In this document: positions 16,794 to 26,252 of the stretch, one piece after another
Numbering within the stretch: the first letter of the stretch is position 1
Layout of the letters: every line of letters begins with the position of its first letter
Source: an uncultured Dongia sp.
GTDB lineage: Bacteria; Pseudomonadota; Alphaproteobacteria; Dongiales; Dongiaceae
NCBI RefSeq assembly: GCF_936916975.1
Contig: NZ_CAKZGO010000003.1
Span: 310,001 to 374,000, forward strand
Length of the DNA: 64,000 nt
Reading direction: 5' to 3'
Position numbers and translations under genes: made by a program
The notes under the pieces: model-generated
What the model was told of the DNA's origin: nothing
The model's database searches: none
Seen by the model: only the letters and a program-made list of their open reading frames with translations

Positions 16794-17153
16794 CTACTGA
16801 GACCTTCCCGGCCATAAGCGGGTCCTATCTAGCTCTTCTTTCAGCAACTGGATCGGATGCCGATAGTAGGCCACATGCGGAACTTGGTGACCGTTCTCCA
16901 AAGCATGTATTAAATCATAAATTCGCCCTTTTGCTTCGACAAGCCGTCGCATCTGCATAGGCGACCTTGAATCACGCCGCAGATATTGAAGCTCCATCTT
17001 CTCCAGTTCGCTGGACCATTCGGTTGCCTTGGAGATTGTGGGCAGAAATTCCATCTCTTCTTCAATCCACCGAATGATCTCATCATCTGTGCGCGTTCTC
17101 GAATTGAACCATTTCCGCAAACTGGCGAAGAAGCGCTTCACTTCATTGATCAT
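16794..17153 (-). CDS. Hypothetical protein, AT-rich ORFan
   Basis: Unrecognised protein of about 119 aa if translation starts at the ATG at 17153 (MINEVKRFF). The open frame extends to 17261 with a TTG start, giving 155 aa, but neither start has a convincing ribosome site. It is rich in charged residues and predicted helix (SSELEKMELQYLRRD), with no signal or membrane segment. The base composition here is clearly more AT-rich than in neighbouring genes, which suggests recent acquisition. It sits convergent to the NTF2-like gene and divergent from the AraC-type gene. No function is proposed. Confidence 0.5.
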   Translation of the reverse strand: MINEVKRFFASLRKWFNSRTRTDDEIIRWIEEEMEFLPTISKATEWSSELEKMELQYLRRDSRSPMQMRRLVEAKGRIYDLIHALENGHQVPHVAYYRHPIQLLKEELDRTRLWPGRSQ

Positions 17154-17363
17154 TCTTGTATGATTCTCATGAGTTTGTTTCCTCGCAGCATTGCACCTTA
17201 ATCTCTCACCTATTTCAACGCAGAAGCATCTTCCAGGCTCGATTCGCAAGACAAAAAACAACCTACTAAATGGTCCTGATTTTGCTCATCGATAGTTTTC
17301 TCAAACTTCGCAAGCGCGATCAAATCGCCTCCCGCTAGTGTCGTGCCTGTCGGAGGAGTTCGC

Positions 17364-18260
17364 ATGAAACAGGCCACCACACTGGATTACGGCCGGCGCG
17401 TCGAAAAGGTGATCCGCCATATGGGGGCGCATCTCGACGACGCCCTCGATCTCGACGCCCTGGCGGAGATCGCCTGCCTCTCGCCCTATCATTTCCACCG
17501 AATCTATGCGGGGATGACAGGTGAGACGGCGGCGGAGAGCTTGCGGCGGCTGCGGCTCCACCGGGCAGCGAGCGATCTGCTCGACGGGACGATGCCCTTG
17601 CCGCGTGTCGCCACACGTGCCGGCTATGGCAGCGTCGCCGCCTTTGGCCGTGCCTTCCAATCCAGTTATGGCGTGGCGCCCGCTGCCTATCGCAAGCGTG
17701 GCTTCCTGGTTGCCGATTATGCGGATCACCTACCGGCATCCCGATCCTTGAAGCCGGAGCACGCCATGTTCAACGTCACCATCCGCGACACCCAAGCCAT
17801 CCGCCTCGCCGCCCTCCGCCATGTCGGCCACTACCTTGAAATCGGCCCGGTCTTTGCCAGGCTCTATGCCTGGGCGGGGCCGCGCGGCTTGATGAGCGCC
17901 ACCACGCGTGGGCTCGGCATCTATTACAGCGACACGAAATCCAGCCCGCCGGCGGAATGGCGGTCGGATGCCTGCATCAGCATCGGCCCTGATGTCGCGA
18001 TCGATGCCCAGATCGATGCGGGCGCAGAAGACGGTCCGCGCCTCATCGACCTGGCCGGCGGCCGCCACGCAGTGCTGCGCCACCAGGGTCCCTATGCTGA
18101 ATTGCACAAGGCCTATGACTGGCTGTTCGGCACCTGGCTGCCGCAGAGCGGCGAGGAGCCGGCCGACCGCCCCTGTTTCGAAGAGTACCTCAACAACCCC
18201 CGCGACCTGCCACCGGAAGAGTGGCTCACCGAAATCTCCCTGCCACTGGTGGCGCGCTAG
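17364..18260 (+). CDS. AraC-family regulator with GyrI-like effector domain
   Basis: Transcriptional regulator of 298 aa. Residues about 10-110 hold the two AraC helix-turn-helix motifs (LDALAEIACLSPYHFHRIYA; VATRAGYGSVAAFGRAF). Residues about 140-298 form a GyrI-like (SoxS-associated, BmrR-like) small-molecule-binding domain starting FNVTIRDTQAIRLAALRHVG. This layout matches Rob/SbmC-type multidrug-responsive regulators. The ATG at 17364 is preceded by GGAGGA at ideal spacing; a GTG at 17343 is in frame but lacks one. Single gene; targets unknown. Confidence 0.9.
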   Translation: MKQATTLDYGRRVEKVIRHMGAHLDDALDLDALAEIACLSPYHFHRIYAGMTGETAAESLRRLRLHRAASDLLDGTMPLPRVATRAGYGSVAAFGRAFQSSYGVAPAAYRKRGFLVADYADHLPASRSLKPEHAMFNVTIRDTQAIRLAALRHVGHYLEIGPVFARLYAWAGPRGLMSATTRGLGIYYSDTKSSPPAEWRSDACISIGPDVAIDAQIDAGAEDGPRLIDLAGGRHAVLRHQGPYAELHKAYDWLFGTWLPQSGEEPADRPCFEEYLNNPRDLPPEEWLTEISLPLVAR

Positions 18261-18413
18261 GTCACACGAAGCCGTGATGGGCGAAACGCTTGTGACCCCC
18301 ATCACTGGCCGCAAGGCACTGCCAGCCCCACACTTCTCCCCAGAACGCAGGGTCCCGGGCGACAGCCGACTGGGCTGTTGCCTTGAGGGACCTCACCTCT
18401 CGGGAGAAATGTC

Positions 18414-18716
18414 ATGACCACGATGTTTCGTAAATCGAGCGCCGTCCTTGCCATCGCCGCCCTCGCCTGTTTCACCCCGCAGCTGAGCTTTGCCAAGGAC
18501 AAGCTGGCGCCCATCGTGATGGAGACCAAGCCGAAGCTCACCGCCGGCCAGTTCATCGCCAATTGCCAGCAGATCGGCGGCACCGTCACCGACCAGGGCA
18601 GCAGCAGCGGCGGGCACTCGATCAGCTGTGAAAAAGACAATGGCCTGAACGTGGGTTGCGATTTCGCCTCCAACGCCCCGGCCTATTGCACCGGCACCGG
18701 CCCGCGTCCGCAGTAA
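18414..18716 (+). CDS. Small secreted hypothetical protein
   Basis: Predicted periplasmic protein of 100 aa. Residues 1-27 form a Sec signal ending near LSFA-KD. The mature part is short, Gly/Ser-rich and has four cysteines (NCQQIGG, ISCEKD, VGCDF, AYCTG) that could form two disulfides. GGGAGA precedes the ATG. I do not recognise the family. The gene stands alone, followed by a strong GC hairpin at 18737-18770. Confidence 0.65.
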   Translation: MTTMFRKSSAVLAIAALACFTPQLSFAKDKLAPIVMETKPKLTAGQFIANCQQIGGTVTDQGSSSGGHSISCEKDNGLNVGCDFASNAPAYCTGTGPRPQ

Positions 18717-18736
18717 CGCCGCCTGAACTTTTCATC

Positions 18737-18770
18737 AAGCGGCCGGGCCCGGCGACGGGTCCGGCCGCTT
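18737..18770 (+). terminator. GC-rich stem-loop after the small secreted protein gene
   Basis: AAGCGGCCGG (18737-18746) pairs perfectly with CCGGCCGCTT (18761-18770). The T-run that would make a classic intrinsic terminator is short (TTGCGTTG), so termination is likely but not certain. Confidence 0.5.
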
Positions 18771-18804
18771 GCGTTGCTGCCGTCGATATGCTGCCTTCAG
18801 CTCC

Positions 18805-19494
<690 letters not shown>

Positions 19495-19573
19495 AACCTG
19501 GCCCCTTTACTGCTGACAGAATCTGTCACGGCGACCGCATAGCCTCTTCCTCCAAGACCTATGGAGGAACGCC

Positions 19574-20068
19574 ATGCGCCGCTATTGCTATGAGACCACC
19601 AGCGATCTGCCGCCGAGCCAACTCTATGCCGCCATTGCCGATGTCGCGCGCTGGCCGGAATGGGATGACGAGATCGAAGGCATCGAGATCGCGGGCGAGG
19701 TGGAAACGGGCAGCACCTTCGCCCTGAAGCCGCGCGGCCGCGATGCCGTCAAGCTGCGCGTGGAGACCATGGCCCCGCCCTACCGCTTCGCCGATATGGC
19801 CTATCTGCCGCTGGCGCGCATGCGGACGGAGCACACCTTCATTCCGACGCCGGACGGCACGCTGGTTCGGAGCACGGTCACGTTCAGCGGGCCGCTCGCC
19901 CGCTTCTGGGACCGGCCGCTGGCGCAAAACTATAGCGAGGGTGCGGCACGGCAGACGCGGCGCTTCCTGGCCTTCGCCCGGCGTCAGCTCGTCTCAAACG
20001 AGAACGTCCCACAGAAGCCGGCGGCCGCCCTGCAGGAGCAGCCCCTGCCGAACTACGTCTTCTGCTGA
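19574..20068 (+). CDS. SRPBCC-family (polyketide cyclase-like) protein
   Basis: Cytoplasmic protein of 164 aa with a START/SRPBCC helix-grip fold. It begins 'YETTSDLPPSQLYAAIADVA' followed by WPEWDDEIEGIEI, the usual opening for this family, and has a hydrophobic pocket-forming beta sheet. Such proteins bind lipids or hydrophobic ligands; no specific role can be assigned. GGAGG lies 6 nt upstream of the ATG. It is convergent with hydA, whose stop codon is 3 nt beyond its own. Confidence 0.78.
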   Translation: MRRYCYETTSDLPPSQLYAAIADVARWPEWDDEIEGIEIAGEVETGSTFALKPRGRDAVKLRVETMAPPYRFADMAYLPLARMRTEHTFIPTPDGTLVRSTVTFSGPLARFWDRPLAQNYSEGAARQTRRFLAFARRQLVSNENVPQKPAAALQEQPLPNYVFC

Positions 20069-20071
20069 GCG

Positions 20072-21625
<1,554 letters not shown>

Positions 21626-21668
21626 TCAGCTCGCGCCCACAGCGGCGAGATACCGGCCACGGGTTTAT

Positions 21669-21684
21669 TTGATCGATTGGTCAA
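21669..21684 (-). promoter_or_regulatory. RutR-like operator upstream of hydA
   Basis: TTGATCGATTGGTCAA matches 12 of the 14 fixed positions of the E. coli RutR consensus TTGACCA-NN-TGGTCAA. It sits 134 nt upstream of the dihydropyrimidinase start, in the gap at 21536-21879. The remainder of that gap holds the promoter of cassette A. Binding by the RutR-like protein at 13550 is inference. Confidence 0.6.
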
Positions 21685-21816
21685 AGATTGTAGCGGAAAT
21701 GGGCGGTGCTGTGAAGCGGCGGATAGCCGCGCTCGATGGAATTCAAGGCGTGAAGCTCGGGGCAACCGAACGACTCAAGGCTGCGGGCTTACTAATTATT
21801 ACAACTGAGAGAAGAA

Positions 21817-21853
21817 AGAACAAATTGACAACTTCTCGGTTTTATGATACGCT
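21817..21853 (+). promoter_or_regulatory. Cassette A promoter, shared with cassette B
   Basis: A perfect -35 TTGACA (21825-21830), 17-bp spacer and -10 TACGCT (21848-21853). The block 21817-21837 (AGAACAAATTGACAAC then TTCTC) is identical at 20 of 21 positions to the block upstream of cassette B. The implied start near 21860 leaves a leader of about 20 nt before the GTG start of the first gene. Confidence 0.7.
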
Positions 21854-21879
21854 TTAAACGTAATAATATGGAGGAAGCC

Positions 21880-23871
21880 GTGGCGTATCCGGATGAAGCT
21901 AGGGGGCAGGGAAAAATCGACGGGCTGGTGGGGAAGGGCGCCGGCAACCGCACTGGTCGCCCATTCGAGTTTGAATCCCCCGAACACGAAAAAGAATGGC
22001 ACAAACAAGCCTATCGACAATTCGTTGACCCGATGAAATGGCAAACTGCGGACCCAGTCGATCCGAGAATGGACGCACTGCTGAAGGCCATGCCCGAGAA
22101 GGCGGGCAACGCCTATTTCAAAGGGCCCGACGGCCAGTATCGCGTCCTCGGCCCCGAGCAGCGCGAGCCGCGAGACGTGGCGGAACATCGCAAGCTCTCT
22201 GTGGGTCCATGGCTCGATACCTTGCGAACAAAGAACCAGACAACCTGGTCGGATCTAGCTGACCTTCCAGACGACCATCCACATCCCGGCGAGGCGGAGC
22301 AGGTAGCGAAGTGGCTGGGCACTTATGACGCCATGGGACAGGAAACACCGGCTATTCTAGTTGCGAAGGGCCCAATGCCCCGCGTGTTTCCGACAGTTAT
22401 GGACACTCCGCCGGTAGAAGCACTGCCGGGAAAGCTCCCAGGCGGAGGCGGTCGACGCGGCGCTGTTGGTGGCGCAAGTGGCTTGCCGCCAGCGCCGAGG
22501 CAGCCGACGACGCAGGGAGAGGCCCTCGCGAACGCCGGCTCTGCCGGCAGCAATGACATACTGGCGTCGATGATTGGCTCGCTGGGTGATTTGATAAAAG
22601 CGCCCCCTGTCCTCAATTTCGACACGCCGAAAAGGCGCCCTTACCCGCCGATGCCGGCGGTGCTCGACACTACCAAAGCGGAACCAGCTCTGGGCTTAAC
22701 TGCTGAGCAGATGCAGAACATGCCCTGGATGGCATTGGATGAGCAGTTGCGCATGCAGGATACTTATAACCCGCTCACCAATGAGGCACCCATTCGACTT
22801 CAGCCGTTGCGTTCGCATGCGCGCAGCCCCCTGGCAGCCGCGCAAGAAGCGCTCGATATCGTTCACGAAACGCATCTGGCGAAAGGGCGCGATTGGAACC
22901 AGGAATTGCCGCTGCATCCGGAGGTCGCACATACAGAGTTTGAGAACGCGCTGGAAGCGACCGTTACTGAAGCGACGACGTTGTGGACCGGACGCAAGGA
23001 CGCCGAACCCACTGCCTTGGAGATCGAGCAAATACGGCAATACATTGCGCCGCGTCTGGTCGGTTATTTCCCCGAAGGCATGCGAGAGGAACTGCAAAAG
23101 CGGGATACGCCTTCTTCGACCTTGCCCGAAATCAAGAATGGTGCACAGCGCATCAGCGAACTCATGAGCGCACTAACCTTCGGCGAGATCAAGGAGATCA
23201 TCGTCGACGGGCAGAAGATCGAACTTTCCGAAATCGGCATTCAGCCAAAAACTGCTGCTGACGTGAAAAAAAGACGGCCCGGCTCGCATGGCAGTTTGGC
23301 TGTGCAGCGATTCAACTATCTGGTAGGCCAGGAAGTACAGCAGATGCTGCGGGACTGTCCGGAAGTTGACCCTGATACGGTGAAAGTCGTCAATGGACCA
23401 GCGACGCCTAAAGACGATGGGCCGGGGTTTGAGCCGTTCAAGGAAAATACCCTGCAAGATCCCCGTCGCAGTGGCGTCAAAGGCAGCATGCGTTCTGATA
23501 TCGCCGTCAGGCTCGTCTATAATGGCCAGGACTGTATCTTTCATATCAACTCAGTCGATATGGAAGATGCCTACAGCGCCACAGTTCGCGAAACTACAAA
23601 CATCGATCGGGGTATCGAGAATGCCCGAGCCCTATTGGAGAACTACATATTAGCCAAAGATAAGTGGAAAGATCGAGTTAAAAACTTGACGCTTAGCGAG
23701 CAGAATGCACTCACTATGATCCCAAAGCCGGCGACAGATGATGAAGCTGATTTTCAACGCGTTATAAAGGATTTCATGAATAGACTGGATTGCGCCAGCA
23801 TCATCGCTGAGTGCGAAAGAGGGGCGAGTTATTACGACATGCTGCCAAAGCCCGGAACAAGTATGCGATGA
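21880..23871 (+). CDS. Cassette A large protein (unknown family, paralogue of the 61223 gene)
   Basis: Unrecognised cytoplasmic-looking protein of 663 aa with no signal or membrane segment. Residues about 29-140 form a conserved N-terminal block with 'AYRQFVDPMKWQT' (44-56), GPDGQ and HPHPGE (133-138), matched in cassette B. Residues about 150-300 are Pro/Gly-rich and not conserved. The C-terminal third is conserved again: SMRSDIAVRLVYNGQ from about 536, ATVRE near 568 and EADFQRVIKDFMNRLDC near 623. GTG at 21880 is chosen because GGAGGA precedes it and an earlier ATG (21844) lies inside the promoter. The stop overlaps the next gene (ATGA). Function unknown; a toxin- or phage-like origin is only a guess. 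Confidence 0.72.
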   Translation: MAYPDEARGQGKIDGLVGKGAGNRTGRPFEFESPEHEKEWHKQAYRQFVDPMKWQTADPVDPRMDALLKAMPEKAGNAYFKGPDGQYRVLGPEQREPRDVAEHRKLSVGPWLDTLRTKNQTTWSDLADLPDDHPHPGEAEQVAKWLGTYDAMGQETPAILVAKGPMPRVFPTVMDTPPVEALPGKLPGGGGRRGAVGGASGLPPAPRQPTTQGEALANAGSAGSNDILASMIGSLGDLIKAPPVLNFDTPKRRPYPPMPAVLDTTKAEPALGLTAEQMQNMPWMALDEQLRMQDTYNPLTNEAPIRLQPLRSHARSPLAAAQEALDIVHETHLAKGRDWNQELPLHPEVAHTEFENALEATVTEATTLWTGRKDAEPTALEIEQIRQYIAPRLVGYFPEGMREELQKRDTPSSTLPEIKNGAQRISELMSALTFGEIKEIIVDGQKIELSEIGIQPKTAADVKKRRPGSHGSLAVQRFNYLVGQEVQQMLRDCPEVDPDTVKVVNGPATPKDDGPGFEPFKENTLQDPRRSGVKGSMRSDIAVRLVYNGQDCIFHINSVDMEDAYSATVRETTNIDRGIENARALLENYILAKDKWKDRVKNLTLSEQNALTMIPKPATDDEADFQRVIKDFMNRLDCASIIAECERGASYYDMLPKPGTSMR

Positions 23872-24851
23872 CCCCTCCGAAAGCCTGTCATATCCGCAGC
23901 TTAGAACTACTCGGCACCATGTCGCATCGAGACATGGTGCGGGCGCTGGATGCGATGAAGCAAGCATTTCCGGAATTGCTTTTCTTCGCACCGGCGCATT
24001 TCCACGCGGTGCCGGGAAGGTTAGACCCGGCCAAGAAAGGTCAAGCGGGTGCGCAGCCTTCGCGGGATATCACCAGATTCTATTCCGATGCGGCGAGCTG
24101 CTTTGCAGCACTCGTGGAAGAGCAGGTCGCGTTTGAGCGGGCGCCAGCGATCAGGATGGGAATGCGGGCACCTTGGCCGGAGGAAGTTACATCTGGCGAT
24201 GCCATACGGATGCGCGGCGGCAATACCAGCGGTCATGTGGCTTTCTACGACGATGATCCGCTGCTTTGGCGCCAGAAGGGCCGACTCGTCGACATGACGA
24301 TACCCGCCGTCGAGCCACGAACGGTCCTATCGGTCGAATCCAATACGAACAGGTGGTTGCTACAGCCACCGCCGATACCGTCGCGTCTGAAATTCCCGCC
24401 GGAGAGTTTCGGTAATGCGCAGGAGATAGATTCCCGCTCGCAATTCGCCGAGGCCTTTACCTGGTACAATGTCGACGACCCGGAGATTGCCGCTTTCATG
24501 GCGACCTTCAAACGTCTGTTCAATAAACAGATGACGACGCGCGTTGCCATGTACGATCCAGCCACTGGGCGCTTTCTTGATCGACACCGCCGGCGCTACA
24601 AGCAACATGTCGGCCGGGACCTGCTGCGCTGGCTTTGCCACAATCCGAACGTGTTTGAGGGGATCACGCATCTCGATGGCGACAATCCCGGTTTCGAGGG
24701 TCGGCTAGCGGCGTACGGGCCGGCGCCGGATTTCAAAGCCGAGGTGTTCCTCGCGGAAGGATTGCCGATCGACACTATCGACGGGCTGACGGTCGCAGAG
24801 TGCGACCGCCTCAAGCGGCGCTTCGAGAAGCAGGCCAAGGCTGCACTCTAG
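23868..24851 (+). CDS. Cassette A partner protein (unknown family, paralogue of the 60256 gene)
   Basis: Unrecognised 327-aa soluble protein. Its ATG overlaps the stop of the large cassette gene by four bases, so the two are translationally coupled; the frame is open back to 23811 but that would run inside the first gene. Blocks shared with the cassette B partner: FPELLFF (34-40), APWPEE (101-106), DSRSQF..FTWY near 188-200 and RVAMYDPATG (225-234). The C-terminal 95 residues, rich in Arg and Lys, are not matched by the shorter paralogue. No catalytic motif is recognised. Co-translation suggests a complex or an obligate pair with the large protein. Confidence 0.7.
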   Translation: MTPPKACHIRSLELLGTMSHRDMVRALDAMKQAFPELLFFAPAHFHAVPGRLDPAKKGQAGAQPSRDITRFYSDAASCFAALVEEQVAFERAPAIRMGMRAPWPEEVTSGDAIRMRGGNTSGHVAFYDDDPLLWRQKGRLVDMTIPAVEPRTVLSVESNTNRWLLQPPPIPSRLKFPPESFGNAQEIDSRSQFAEAFTWYNVDDPEIAAFMATFKRLFNKQMTTRVAMYDPATGRFLDRHRRRYKQHVGRDLLRWLCHNPNVFEGITHLDGDNPGFEGRLAAYGPAPDFKAEVFLAEGLPIDTIDGLTVAECDRLKRRFEKQAKAAL

Positions 24852-25005
24852 CCCAGTCCGGCCTGATCCCGCAAAAACTTGCACCATTACGACATTGCCG
24901 CCGCCCGCGCCGATGTGCAGAGTGCGGCGGGCTAGAAACATTCGAGCGTACTGGGCGTGCATTTTGGCGACATCTGATCGAGCAGGCGGCGGGGCGGCGG
25001 ACCAG

Positions 25006-26019
25006 GTGGCCGCGGGGCCAGAGATCGTGGGGCCGGTAGCGGCACACACGCCAACCGCAGCGGCGCGGCGCGGGCCTTTGCCGGGCATCACCTGCCTCGT
25101 CATCGGGGCGGCGGTGTTTTCGCTGCAGGACGTCGTCATCAAGCTGATGAGCGGGGGTGGTTATCCGCTGTCCGAGGTGCTCACCGTGCGCGGGTTTGTC
25201 GCCTGCGTGCCGCTGGCCTTCCTGCTCCATTTCGGCGGCGGCGGTTTGACGGCGCTGTTCTCGCCGCGCTGGAAGATCCTGACCTTCCGCGCTTTCCTGC
25301 TGCTGTGCTCCTACACCACCTATTACCTCGCCATCGCCAACATGCCGCTCGCCGTCGCGGTGGCGCTGTTCTTCGCCGCCCCCTTGTTCATCGTGCTGCT
25401 CTCCGGGCCGATGCTGGGGGAGAAGGTCCGGCCGGCACAGATTACGGCCGTCGTCGTGGGTTTTGTCGGCGTGCTGGTGATCTGCTTCGGGCCGAGCGTC
25501 ATCGGCAATGAGGGCGGCACGGTCGACAGCCTCCTCACACCGGCAGCCCTCCTCGCCCTCGCCTCGCCGCTTTTCTACGGGATCGCCGCCGTAATGGCGC
25601 GCCAGCTTGCCGATTCCGAGAGCGGCGCGGTGATGTCGAGCTATCAGAACCTGGTCTTCCTGGCGGGCGCCCTGGTGACCGCGCTCATCACCAATATGGG
25701 CAGCGATCTCTCGGCCGGGATCGCCGACAGGAGCCTCCAATTCCTGCTGCGGCCCTGGATCATGCCGGACACCGTCGATTTCCTGATGATCGCCTCGACC
25801 GGCCTCATCGGCGCCTGCGGGTCGTTCCTCCTCACCCAGGCCTATCGCCTGGCCGAGGCCAATATCGTGACGCCCTTCGAATATGTCTCGATCCTGTTCG
25901 GCACGCTGTTCGGCTGGTGGATCTGGAACGAGGTGCCGACCACCACCACCATCGCCGGCATCGTCCTCATCATCGGCGCCGGGCTCTATGTGCTGCGCGG
26001 CAAGCCGGACGCGATCTAA
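25006..26019 (+). CDS. DMT-superfamily (EamA) transporter
   Basis: Inner-membrane exporter-type protein with ten hydrophobic segments in two EamA repeats ('GAAVFSLQDVVIKLMSGGGY' opens the first). The conserved second-repeat block AYRLAEANIVTPFEYVSILF marks the RhaT/S-adenosylmethionine-transporter-like branch of the family. The start is uncertain: the frame is open from a TTG at 24895 but no good ribosome site is seen. I prefer GTG at 25006, about 21 residues before the first helix, giving 337 aa. It directly follows cassette A, so its original 5' region may have been altered by that insertion. Substrate unknown. Confidence 0.82.
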   Translation: MAAGPEIVGPVAAHTPTAAARRGPLPGITCLVIGAAVFSLQDVVIKLMSGGGYPLSEVLTVRGFVACVPLAFLLHFGGGGLTALFSPRWKILTFRAFLLLCSYTTYYLAIANMPLAVAVALFFAAPLFIVLLSGPMLGEKVRPAQITAVVVGFVGVLVICFGPSVIGNEGGTVDSLLTPAALLALASPLFYGIAAVMARQLADSESGAVMSSYQNLVFLAGALVTALITNMGSDLSAGIADRSLQFLLRPWIMPDTVDFLMIASTGLIGACGSFLLTQAYRLAEANIVTPFEYVSILFGTLFGWWIWNEVPTTTTIAGIVLIIGAGLYVLRGKPDAI

Positions 26020-26068
26020 CCGGTTCGCGGCGGCGTATGGAGATGATGCGCCCTCGTTATCAGCCGTT

Positions 26069-26148
26069 ATCCCCGTGCTTGGCACGGGGATCCACGAGTT
26101 TCTTTTCCGCCGCGGGATACTCGTGGATGCCCGGGCCAAGCCCGGGCA
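26069..26148. repeat. Nested inverted-repeat element (cccacgag family), copy 2
   Basis: Three hairpins: ATCCCCGTGC with GCACGGGGAT, the ATCCACGAGT/ACTCGTGGAT long stem (26090-26099 and 26119-26128) and TGCCCGGGC-caa-GCCCGGGCA. The architecture matches copy 1 (14823) but the flanking hairpins have different sequences, so the stems co-vary while the fold is kept. It lies between the DMT gene and the peptide ABC operon. Confidence 0.7.
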
Positions 26149-26252
26149 TGACGATTGAGTTAGAGGCGTTCTTCCCCAACTCCGCTTGATCGCTCTCCGC
26201 CCCCGCTCTATGGTCGCAGCGAAATCCTGAACCAACTCCAAGATTACACCCC

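Noticed and set aside
24848-24938. CTAGCCC and GGGCTAG, GCACTCT and AGAGTGC around the cassette A end, considered as transposon ends
   Set aside because: The short repeats are in the wrong order for a single terminal inverted repeat, and no matching copy was seen at the other end of the cassette.
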